Source: CAYVTD01 sp964454445 (GTDB lineage: Bacteria > Bacteroidota > Ignavibacteria > Kapaibacteriales > UBA2268). Taken from it: a stretch of 15,708 nt of DNA. How positions within the stretch are numbered: position 1 is the stretch's first letter; each line of letters begins with the position of its first letter. Location of the stretch: NCBI GenBank assembly GCA_964454445.1, contig CAYVTD010000052.1, forward strand, positions 1 to 15,708, read 5' to 3'. The notes beneath the pieces were generated by a model. It saw only the letters and a program-made list of their open reading frames with translations, had not been told where the DNA came from and searched no databases. The translations under genes and the position numbers were made by a program. Of this stretch, positions 8,337 through 15,465 are shown piece by piece.

Positions 8337-8504
8337 GATGTCGTGAAAGACAAGATTGTTTCACATAATCAAAAAGAGTTTGAACAAACAAAAATCCCTG
8401 TCCTTCCTAATAAATTAGCTCTTTTTGAAAAAGCAAGATATATTACACTTTAATATTAATACAATCGTTTTTTCATAAAAATTTATTTATAAATGGATTA
8501 GTGT
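8337..8504. other. Intergenic region with a 10-bp inverted repeat and a small open frame
   Basis: This is the remainder of a 225-base gap. It holds a perfect inverted repeat TCAAAAAGAG (8369-8378) / CTCTTTTTGA (8419-8428) with a 40-base loop; one G-T and one A-T pair extend the stem inward. A short open frame from GTG 8343 to TAA 8451-8453 (36 codons, product starting VKDKIVSHNQKEF) spans the repeat. It lacks a ribosome binding site, and I recognise no family. The promoter of the next gene presumably lies here, but I can point to no convincing motif. Confidence 0.35.
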
Positions 8505-9137
8505 ATGAGCAGGATTTTAAAAATCATAATTGCAATGGCTATTTTTCTGACAATGCTTGTTGTTTGGCAAAGTTGTAAAATGGTAAAAGACGTAACTGCT
8601 GCTGTTACAAATTTGCAAAAAATGCAATTTAAGTTGGAAAATGTATCTGGTTTTACAGTTGGTGGAATTAATATCCAAAACAAGAAATCCATAAGCGATA
8701 TTTCAGCTATGGATGCAGTTCGCCTTACGCAGATGGTAACTTCTAAAAAGTTATCTGTTAGTTTTATTTTAAACGTTGCCGCTAAGAACCCCAACGATGG
8801 CACAAACAACACAAGGAAATCTACAGCGACATTGACGAGCTTCGATTGGAATTTGTATATTGACGGAGTAAAAACAATAAGTGGTGATATTAAAAAATCG
8901 ATTGAAATACCCGGAACGGGTCAATCGACCATTATTCCATTGGAAATGTCTCTCGATATGTATGAATTTCTTGGGAACAGGGGATATGATGGATTGCTTA
9001 ATCTTGCCTTGGCGATTGGAGGAGTCAATGGTTCGCCTGCCAAGCTAAAGCTCGATGCCAGGCCCAGAGTATCTACCCCTTTTGGTGAAATGAACTATCC
9101 AGGCCGATTAACAATAGTCGATAAAACTTGGAATTAA
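8505..9137 (+). CDS. LEA14-like / WHy-domain envelope protein
   Basis: A 210-residue protein with an N-terminal hydrophobic segment (about 5-22) ending WQSC, with Cys24. This could be a lipoprotein signal, though Trp at -3 is unusual; an uncleaved signal anchor is the alternative. Residues about 90-200 resemble the LEA type-2 (LEA14/WHy) beta-sandwich: an N-V-A-x-x-N-P-N strand (LNVAAKNPND, 89-98), then a W-x-L-Y-I-D-G strand, a gap, and an I-P-G-T-G-Q-S turn followed by strand LEMSLDM. Such domains occur in plant desiccation proteins and in many bacterial periplasmic proteins, where the function is mostly unknown. The start ATG has no strong Shine-Dalgarno. The CNNM-type gene follows after 60 bases, which hints at a shared envelope role without proof. 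Confidence 0.72.
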   Translation: MSRILKIIIAMAIFLTMLVVWQSCKMVKDVTAAVTNLQKMQFKLENVSGFTVGGINIQNKKSISDISAMDAVRLTQMVTSKKLSVSFILNVAAKNPNDGTNNTRKSTATLTSFDWNLYIDGVKTISGDIKKSIEIPGTGQSTIIPLEMSLDMYEFLGNRGYDGLLNLALAIGGVNGSPAKLKLDARPRVSTPFGEMNYPGRLTIVDKTWN

Positions 9138-9197
9138 TCTTATGTTGTTTATATTGAAATTCTGTTGAAAAGTATGTAGTTCCGATAAACAAATGTT

Positions 9198-10244
9198 ATG
9201 GAGACGTTTCTTATTGCCGTCCTAACGCTGGGCGGCACCCTTTTCTCGATGATTTCTGCTTCATTGCAGTATATTTCCTTGGATCAAACAAATGATTTGA
9301 TTGAAAATGACGAGTTTATTCTCGCCCGATTACATAAACTCAAGCTCCATTCTGAGCGATATACAGAATCATTTCTGATTATTGAGATTCTTTTTTATAC
9401 TGTTTCTGCGCTATTGATTACTAACATTAGTTTGCTTTTAGAAAGTGAAAATAATATAATGATTTATATTATTATTTTTTATCTATTAGGAGCAATTTTC
9501 TTACGGACTGTATTATCATCTCTTGGCAGACATTATGCTAAGAAAATAATCAAAAACTTTGGCTTTTTGTTGCGCATTCTTGTCTTGTTATCAACTCCAA
9601 TTGTTTCGTTGCATAATTTGTTCGATAAGCTAATAATTGGCACCGAGTCGGAAGACATATCGCGGGACGAGTTAAACGCGATGGTGGAAACAGCTCACGA
9701 AGACGGCACGATTGACCAAGATGAATATCGAATTTTAAAAAGTATTATGCACTTTAGCGATGTGCTTGTCAGCGATGTGATGACTCCTCGGACCGTTGTT
9801 TTCAGTTGCGAGGCAGAAAAGAAAGTGTCTGATATTATCAATTTACCTGAGTTGCAAATGTATTCGCGTTTTCCTATATGGGAAGGCGAATCTATCGACG
9901 ACAAAGTTATTGGTTACGTAATGTCGAAAGATGTGCTTCACGCCGCTTTGATGGGCAATACGGATATGATCTTAAGTGAATTTGCCAGAGAGGTCGATTT
10001 TATTCCGGAAAATGCTGAGTTGGATTTTGCTCTTGAAAGATTTTTGCAAGGGCGTAGCCATCTGTTCCTTGTTGTTGATGAATATGGCGGGGTCGAAGGC
10101 TTGTTAACCATGGAAGATGTGTTGGAAACAATGCTCGGTGTGGAAATAGTCGATGAAGCTGATAAAGTTGTCGATCTTCGCAAATTAGCCATGGAACATC
10201 GCGATAAAAGAATTGCATCAATGATCGATAAGGCAGAGTATTAA
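9198..10244 (+). CDS. CNNM/CorC-type membrane protein with CBS pair
   Basis: A 348-residue inner-membrane protein of the HlyC/CorC (DUF21-CBS) family, related to CorB/CorC and CNNM proteins linked to Mg2+/cation transport. Seen: a DUF21 region with hydrophobic helices at about 1-25, 58-80, 88-108 and 120-140; an acidic linker (SRDELNAMVETAHEDGTIDQ, 155-174) typical of the family; then two CBS domains (about 192-250, starting VSDVMTPR, and 264-320, with LVVDEYGGVEGLLTMEDVLE). The protein stops soon after CBS2 and lacks the C-terminal CorC_HlyC (FAD-like fold) domain carried by many relatives. The first helix reads SMISASLQYI, with Leu where the family usually has Glu (S-x-x-E-x-A). The upstream ATG at 9193 is out of frame. 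The Shine-Dalgarno is weak. Confidence 0.88.
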   Translation: METFLIAVLTLGGTLFSMISASLQYISLDQTNDLIENDEFILARLHKLKLHSERYTESFLIIEILFYTVSALLITNISLLLESENNIMIYIIIFYLLGAIFLRTVLSSLGRHYAKKIIKNFGFLLRILVLLSTPIVSLHNLFDKLIIGTESEDISRDELNAMVETAHEDGTIDQDEYRILKSIMHFSDVLVSDVMTPRTVVFSCEAEKKVSDIINLPELQMYSRFPIWEGESIDDKVIGYVMSKDVLHAALMGNTDMILSEFAREVDFIPENAELDFALERFLQGRSHLFLVVDEYGGVEGLLTMEDVLETMLGVEIVDEADKVVDLRKLAMEHRDKRIASMIDKAEY

Positions 10245-10287
10245 CAACGAGTTATCAACATAGTAGATTATTAATAAAACATCTTGT

Positions 10288-11376
10288 TTATTTTAATCTA
10301 TCTCTGCCATAAGCATCAGCCATAAGCATAGCATTCAAGACTTTTTCAGGATTCATTTCGCTAGTTTCGTGAAAAATTGACGAGCCAGTCTGACATACCT
10401 TATCCGCAGCAATCATAAGTTTACTCCGGTCTGCCTTTATAATTCCAACATCTGCTAGAGTTGTTGGAAGTCCGACAATATCACAAAAATCGAAAACGAT
10501 ACTTATTTCCTTTGGTGATACTCCAGTTAGAAAAAGACCTGCAAGAGTGCCGAAAGCAACTTTTTCGCCGTGGAAATAAGAATGAGTCTCTTCCAAAACT
10601 GTCAATCCATTGTGGATAGCGTGAGCTGCCGCCAAGCCGGAGCTTTCGAAACCAATTCCGCTTAACAAAGTATTTGCTTCAACAATGAATTCGAAGGCAG
10701 GTGTTATCAGATGATTTTCATTAGCCATTTTTGCTTGATATCCATACTCCAGCAAAGTGTCATAGCATAATCTGGCTATATGCAAACCCGCTAATGTGCT
10801 TAATCCGCCACATTCATTCATAGATTGAGTTTGATGGCATGAATGAGCTTCAAACCAAGTTGCAAGAGCATCGCCCATTCCAGAAACCAGAAAACGGCTC
10901 GGTGCATCGGCAAGTATTTCAAGATCTACTAAAACTGCTGTTGGATTCATCTTTTGGTAATGGACCCGTTCGAAAACTCCACCGGAAGCGTATGTTACCG
11001 CACAGCCGCTTGTCGGGGCATCTGTCGAGGCTATGGTTGGAACAACAATAACTGGAATGCTTGCCCTATCGGCAACAATCTTTGCTGTATCAATGACTTT
11101 CCCGCCGCCCATTCCGATGATAATATTAGCCTTTGAAATTTCTAAATTCATTAATACTCTTGAGATTTCATCTTCGCAACATTCTCCGTTGAAGACATCG
11201 AATACTATATCCTCTTGAGTAATTGAACTTGCATATTTGGGAATTATTTGGTCAATAACTCTTTTCGAACCCAGCAACAACCCTTTGTTAGCCAGCGATT
11301 TAATTAATTCGGGCAATTCGTTTATTGCTCCTTTACCTTGTATGTATTTTCCCGGAAAGACTGCTTTTGTTTTCAT
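10288..11376 (-). CDS. gldA: Glycerol dehydrogenase (iron-containing alcohol dehydrogenase family)
   Basis: A 362-residue cytoplasmic enzyme oxidising glycerol to dihydroxyacetone with NAD+ (or the reverse). It matches E. coli GldA throughout as I remember it: PGKYIQG near the start, the NAD loop IIGMGGGKVIDTAK (86-99), VPTIASTDAP (112-121), GMGDALATWFEA with Asp169, FESSGLAAAHAIHNG with His252, and YFHGEKVAFG with His269. Asp169, His252 and His269 are the expected Zn2+ ligands. The length is normal (about 365). It is the only minus-strand gene here and converges on the CNNM gene with 43 bases between. Upstream it diverges from the dsr operon across 322 bases. The ATG is preceded by GGTAAGG, a weak site. 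Related glycerol-1-phosphate dehydrogenases are less likely given the near end-to-end GldA match. Confidence 0.93.
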   Translation of the reverse strand: MKTKAVFPGKYIQGKGAINELPELIKSLANKGLLLGSKRVIDQIIPKYASSITQEDIVFDVFNGECCEDEISRVLMNLEISKANIIIGMGGGKVIDTAKIVADRASIPVIVVPTIASTDAPTSGCAVTYASGGVFERVHYQKMNPTAVLVDLEILADAPSRFLVSGMGDALATWFEAHSCHQTQSMNECGGLSTLAGLHIARLCYDTLLEYGYQAKMANENHLITPAFEFIVEANTLLSGIGFESSGLAAAHAIHNGLTVLEETHSYFHGEKVAFGTLAGLFLTGVSPKEISIVFDFCDIVGLPTTLADVGIIKADRSKLMIAADKVCQTGSSIFHETSEMNPEKVLNAMLMADAYGRDRLK

Positions 11377-11698
11377 TAAACCTTACCAATAAATAATAAA
11401 TTATAGTTTTAGGAATACTACAATTTACGAAACATTTTTGATTAGGTGCTCCAACAAATACAAAAAATATTAATTTAATTCAACATTGATGTTACAGAAG
11501 TTAATTATAAAACTCCAACAAATTTGTGTAATCACATACAATTCGTATTTTAAACGATTAAAAATATGAAGTTAAGAGAATTTTATAGTTTAGTTTATTT
11601 TAGATTTATTTTTAATATTGAATATTAATTTTATTAGGATTATCTAATTTAACTTTACGATATTTAATTGTATTGTAAGTTCGGAAAAAGAGAGTAAT
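11377..11698. other. 322-bp AT-rich divergent intergenic region (gldA / dsr operon)
   Basis: It must hold the promoters of gldA (leftward) and of the RsbRD-dsrMKJO unit (rightward). It is very AT-rich, and I could not pick a reliable -35/-10 pair. Seen: an 11-base direct repeat CTCCAACAAAT at 11449-11459 and 11513-11523 (64 bases apart), and a small dyad TGTGTAATCACA at 11525-11536 next to the second repeat. The dyad faintly resembles CRP/FNR-family half-sites, but its 4-base spacer is too short for the classical CRP site. No open frame of note and no RNA gene was recognised. Confidence 0.5.
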
Positions 11699-12214
11699 AT
11701 GAGTTTTATAAACAATTTGTTTGACAACAGAAACCGGCTTTCAGAAAAATGGCTAACATTGATGATTGAAACTTATCCGAAGGAATCGGGCAAGTTTCTT
11801 TTCCAGAAAAAAAATCAGTTTACTAATCCTATTGGTCATGCCTACGAACAGGGTTTGACAGAGGCATTCACCGCTATTTTTAGCAATAAACCGGAAGAAC
11901 TGCAAAAAGCACTTGAAGAGATAGTCAAAATCCGCTCTATTCAGGATTATTCCGCTTCTTTCGCAATGAATTTTATGTTTATTTTAAAAGATATTGTGCT
12001 TGAAGAGTATGAGCATTATGGAAAAAGTTCCAATACTTGCAATGAACTTGTCGAAGCTCTCCGCTTATGCGATGAGGCATTGAAAGCAGCTTTTGATATG
12101 TTTGTTGCTCAAAGAGAACTATTATATGAAATTAAGGCTAATGAGGTTAAAAAACGCACTTACAAGATGATAGACAGATTGAATAGAAAGTATGATTCGA
12201 TGGAAGATAATTAA
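11699..12214 (+). CDS. RsbRD N-terminal-domain-like protein, first gene of the dsr operon
   Basis: A 171-residue soluble, largely helical protein with no signal peptide. The pattern (W-x-x-x-I-x-x-x-Y-P near 18-27, then a K-x-x-x-F-x-N-P-I-G block at 37-46 and a long helical remainder) resembles the RsbRD N-terminal domain. It lacks the STAS domain found in true RsbR-type stressosome proteins. Proteins with this lone domain are, as I recall, often found just upstream of dsrMKJOP in sulfate reducers; that context recurs here with dsrM starting 37 bases later. Function is unknown; a regulatory or assembly role for the Dsr complex is inference. Residues about 139-168 are charged and could form a coiled coil. 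The start ATG has a GA-rich AAAGAGAG site. Confident as a gene, moderate on domain identity. Confidence 0.75.
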   Translation: MSFINNLFDNRNRLSEKWLTLMIETYPKESGKFLFQKKNQFTNPIGHAYEQGLTEAFTAIFSNKPEELQKALEEIVKIRSIQDYSASFAMNFMFILKDIVLEEYEHYGKSSNTCNELVEALRLCDEALKAAFDMFVAQRELLYEIKANEVKKRTYKMIDRLNRKYDSMEDN

Positions 12215-12251
12215 TAAATTACAATATAGTTTCACAAAACAGGTTTTTTAA

Positions 12252-13265
12252 ATGGGTATAACTATATCATTAATTGCAATAGTTGCATTGGTATTAATAA
12301 GCTGGATAGGGTCCTCGGTACCCGGCTTGCAAATGATATTTGCTGTAATAATACCAATAGCTTCGATAGCTTTTTTCCTAATTGGGATACTTGCCCGAGT
12401 TTTCAAATGGGCATCTGCCCCCGTGCCGTTTAACATAACGACTACGGCAGGACAGCAAAAATCGCATGATTGGATTAAGCAAAACAAGCTTGACAGTCCG
12501 AGTGGCTTCTGGGGAGTTGTCGGCAGAATGGCTCTTGAGGTACTGTTTTTCCGTTCTCTTTTTCGCAACACAAAAGCGGGAATATTGGACAAAGGTAGCA
12601 AGCTCGTCTATGGAGCCGAGAAATGGCTTTGGGCGTTTGCACTTGCCTTCCATTGGTCTTTTTTAATCATTGTCTTGCGACATTTCCGGTTTTTCACGGA
12701 GCCGGCACCATTTTTTGTTGATTATCTTCAAATATATGATAGTTTTTTCCAAATTGGTTTGCCTTTGATCTACATAACAGATGTAGCTATCTTAGCAGCC
12801 TTGACATATTTGTTTTTCCGCCGGGTTTTCAACAAGCAAGTTGAGTATATTTCACTTTCAAGCGACTATTTTCCCTTGCTGCTGATTGCTTCGATAGCGA
12901 TTACCGGCGTCTTAATGCGCTATTTTTTTAAAACAGACATAATTGCCGTTAAAGAATTAATGACCGGTTTGTTTAGTTTCCATATAGTAGTGCCAGCAGG
13001 GATAAGCCCTTTGTTTTATGTTCATTTATTTCTTGTTTGCATATTAATCGCTTACTTTCCATTTAGCAAATTGGTCCATTTTGCGGGTGTGTTTTTTAGC
13101 CCGACTCGCAATATGGCAAATAACAATCGAGCAAAAAGACACGTTAATCCTTGGAACGACGAACTGAATATGCAATATCATACTTACGAACAATATGAAG
13201 ATGAATTCCGAGATGTTATGAAAGGCGTTGGCTTACCGTTAGACAAAGAGGAGGGCACAAAATAA
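12252..13265 (+). CDS. dsrM: DsrM, membrane cytochrome b-like subunit of DsrMKJOP
   Basis: A 337-residue integral membrane protein related to the NarI/HdrE cytochrome b family. Predicted helices: about 2-20, 28-50, 124-146, 169-190, 205-225 and 253-275. His134 and His144 in helix 3 and His258 and His276 around helix 6 are candidate heme b ligands. The C-terminal cytoplasmic tail (SPTRNMANNNRAKRHVNPWN) is the one seen in DsrM proteins. The subunit passes electrons between the menaquinone pool and the cytoplasmic DsrK. Its last base overlaps the ATG of dsrK (TAATG). The start ATG has a poor Shine-Dalgarno and is chosen because the predicted N-terminal helix begins there. The combination with K, J and O makes the assignment firm. 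Confidence 0.92.
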   Translation: MGITISLIAIVALVLISWIGSSVPGLQMIFAVIIPIASIAFFLIGILARVFKWASAPVPFNITTTAGQQKSHDWIKQNKLDSPSGFWGVVGRMALEVLFFRSLFRNTKAGILDKGSKLVYGAEKWLWAFALAFHWSFLIIVLRHFRFFTEPAPFFVDYLQIYDSFFQIGLPLIYITDVAILAALTYLFFRRVFNKQVEYISLSSDYFPLLLIASIAITGVLMRYFFKTDIIAVKELMTGLFSFHIVVPAGISPLFYVHLFLVCILIAYFPFSKLVHFAGVFFSPTRNMANNNRAKRHVNPWNDELNMQYHTYEQYEDEFRDVMKGVGLPLDKEEGTK

Positions 13266-14893
13266 TGGCTGAAAAACTTATACCGGCAAAACTTGCCGAA
13301 TCTATCGAATATAAACTGCCTGTAACGAATTGGATGGACACACCTGTCGAATTCAAAAAAGGCACATATAATCACGCAGCTGTTCCGGAAAGTATAGAAT
13401 ATATAGAGCAACCATTTCCGCGAAAATGGCAACCTTATGAAAAAGATTGGAAACTGCCAGAAAATTGGAAAGAAATCATAATGAATGGTTTCCACGAGCG
13501 AATCAAGAAATTCCGCTCGCTGCAGATTTTTATGGATATTTGCGTACGCTGTGGCGCCTGTGCCGATAAATGCCACTTTTTCCTTGGCTCGGGAGACCCT
13601 AAGAATATGCCTGTGCTTCGCGCAGAGCTTCTCCGCTCGGTTTATAGAAAAGAATTTACTTTAGCAGGCAAATTGATGGGCAAAATGGTAGGCGCCAGAG
13701 ACCTTACTGAAGATGTTCTCAAGGAATGGTTCTATTATTTTTATCAATGTACTCAATGCCGTCGCTGTTCTGTTTTTTGTCCTTATGGCATTGATACTGC
13801 TGAAATTACTTTCATTACTCGCGAGTTGATGAATCTAATTGGAGTAAATATCGATTGGGTGATGACCCCAGTTAAAAATAGCCATAGGACAGGCAATCAC
13901 CTTGGCATTCAGCCTCATGGTTTTGTGGATTCACTTGAATTTGCCGCCGACGATCTCGAAGAAATAACAGGCATAAAAGTAGATCTGCCAATAAATAAAA
14001 AGGGTGCTGACATACTTTTTGTTACTCCATCGGCTGATTATTTCGGCGAGCCTCACTATTTTACTCTTCTTGGCTATCTTGCCTTGTTCCACGAGCTAGG
14101 GTTGAACTATACTTGGAGTACTTATGCTTCTGAAGGTGGTAATTTTGGCTCTTTCGTGTCTCACGATTTGATGAAAGCCCTTAATAAAAAGATTTATGCC
14201 GAAGCAGAACGTCTCAAAGTAAAATGGATACTCGGCGGAGAATGTGGGCACATGTGGAGAATAATTCATCAATATATGGATACGCTCAATGGCCCTGCCG
14301 ATTTCCTCGAAGTTCCGAAATCGCCTATCACAGGAACAGTATTTAAAAATGCAAGATCGTCGAAAATGGTTCACATTACCGAATTTACTTCCGATTTGAT
14401 AAGAAATGGGAAATTAAAACTCGACCCCAGCCGTAACGACCATTGGCATCCTACTTTCCACGACTCTTGCAATCCATCGAGAGGTATGGGCTTGCTCGAA
14501 GAGCCTAGATATGTAATAAAAGCCGTTTGCAACAATTTTACAGAGATGCCCGATAACACAATACGCGAGCAAACTTTTTGTTGTGGTAGTGGTGCCGGGC
14601 TTGGTACTGAGGAAAATTTTGAGATGAGAATGCGTGGAGGCTATCCACGGGCAAATGCAGTGAAATATGTACATGACAGAAACGGCGTAAACCTGCTCTT
14701 GTGCATCTGCGCTATCGATAAAGCAACTTTGCAGCCATTGATGGAGTTCTGGGTGCCTGAGGTAGAGGTTGGAGGCATCCACGAAATGGTTGGCAACGCC
14801 CTTGTGATGAAAGGCGAACATGAAAGAACAACGGACTTCCGGAGAAATCCCTTAATAAAACAAGAAGAAAAATCAGAAAAGGAGGGTAAATAA
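13265..14893 (+). CDS. dsrK: DsrK, HdrD-like catalytic iron-sulfur subunit
   Basis: A 542-residue cytoplasmic subunit related to HdrD of heterodisulfide reductase; in the Dsr complex it is thought to reduce or oxidise the DsrC trisulfide/disulfide. Seen: two [4Fe-4S] ferredoxin motifs, Cys93-x2-Cys96-x2-Cys99-x3-Cys103 and Cys162-x2-Cys165-x2-Cys168-x3-Cys172. The C-terminal half has the CCG-type elements for the special [4Fe-4S] site: GECGHM with Cys327, HDSCNPSRG with Cys402, CCGSGAG with Cys439-Cys440, and LLCICAID with Cys480 and Cys482. The last pair is C-x-C, while CCG proteins generally have C-x-x-C; CAID is, as I recall, normal for DsrK. A strong GAGGAGGG site lies in the dsrM end. 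The C-terminus is highly charged (EEKSEKEGK). Operon spacing to dsrJ is one base. Confidence 0.94.
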   Translation: MAEKLIPAKLAESIEYKLPVTNWMDTPVEFKKGTYNHAAVPESIEYIEQPFPRKWQPYEKDWKLPENWKEIIMNGFHERIKKFRSLQIFMDICVRCGACADKCHFFLGSGDPKNMPVLRAELLRSVYRKEFTLAGKLMGKMVGARDLTEDVLKEWFYYFYQCTQCRRCSVFCPYGIDTAEITFITRELMNLIGVNIDWVMTPVKNSHRTGNHLGIQPHGFVDSLEFAADDLEEITGIKVDLPINKKGADILFVTPSADYFGEPHYFTLLGYLALFHELGLNYTWSTYASEGGNFGSFVSHDLMKALNKKIYAEAERLKVKWILGGECGHMWRIIHQYMDTLNGPADFLEVPKSPITGTVFKNARSSKMVHITEFTSDLIRNGKLKLDPSRNDHWHPTFHDSCNPSRGMGLLEEPRYVIKAVCNNFTEMPDNTIREQTFCCGSGAGLGTEENFEMRMRGGYPRANAVKYVHDRNGVNLLLCICAIDKATLQPLMEFWVPEVEVGGIHEMVGNALVMKGEHERTTDFRRNPLIKQEEKSEKEGK

Positions 14894-14894
14894 A

Positions 14895-15464
14895 ATGTAC
14901 GACACAGGTAAAGTATTGCTTGGAATACTGATTTTCCTTGCGGCTTTTACTTCGCCATTCTGGCTTAACATAGCCAATGGAAAAGGCGGCGAAAGGCCCG
15001 TTTTGGAATATCCTACTAATGCAAAAAAATGTCTTTATGAGAAAGAGTATATGAACTCTTACCACATGGATATTCTCAATGAATGGCGAGATAAATTGGT
15101 TCGCGAAGATATTCATTTTACTACTATTAAGGGCAAAAAAGTCGAGATGAGTTTGAGCAAAACTTGTATGTCTTGCCATACTAATAAAGATAATTTCTGC
15201 GATAGATGCCATAATTATTTAGACGTAAATCCATATTGCTGGGATTGCCATGTAGCTCCAGAGAATTCTAAAATAAAAGATCCTAATAACATCCAAGAAA
15301 TCATTAAAGGATTTAAGAGAGTAGAAGAATGCAAAAAGAAACAGCATTCAGTTACAAATGATCCTGATAATGAAGATATGTCTCCGGTAGATAGCATTAT
15401 GCCTGTCAATCAAAAAGCAACCATCCAAAATGGCAACAAAGTTACCGGGAAGGAGGTCAAATAA
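14895..15464 (+). CDS. dsrJ: DsrJ, membrane-anchored triheme cytochrome c
   Basis: A 189-residue periplasmic cytochrome held by an N-terminal signal anchor (about 6-26). Three C-x-x-C-H heme sites are packed together: CMSCH (91-95), CDRCH (102-106) and CWDCH (115-119). Cys46 in KKCLYEKEYMNSYHM (44-58) sits where A. vinosum DsrJ has Cys46, the distal ligand of its unusual His/Cys heme. Met53, His57 and Met58 are further candidates for distal ligands. The roughly 70 residues after heme 3 are hydrophilic and poor in recognisable structure, longer than I expect for the family. DsrJ relays electrons on the periplasmic side of DsrMKJOP; its partner there is unknown. The start is set by an AGGAGGG site. 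dsrO begins one base after the stop. Confidence 0.93.
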   Translation: MYDTGKVLLGILIFLAAFTSPFWLNIANGKGGERPVLEYPTNAKKCLYEKEYMNSYHMDILNEWRDKLVREDIHFTTIKGKKVEMSLSKTCMSCHTNKDNFCDRCHNYLDVNPYCWDCHVAPENSKIKDPNNIQEIIKGFKRVEECKKKQHSVTNDPDNEDMSPVDSIMPVNQKATIQNGNKVTGKEVK

Positions 15465-15465
15465 T

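Noticed and set aside
10245..10287. Possible bidirectional terminator between the CNNM gene and gldA (AAACA-TCT-TGTTT)
   Set aside because: Only five pairs, AT-rich and interrupted at once; too weak to call.
14712..15212. 166-codon minus-strand open frame across the dsrK-dsrJ junction
   Set aside because: It is antisense to two firmly identified genes and shows no family motif; a shadow of their codon use.
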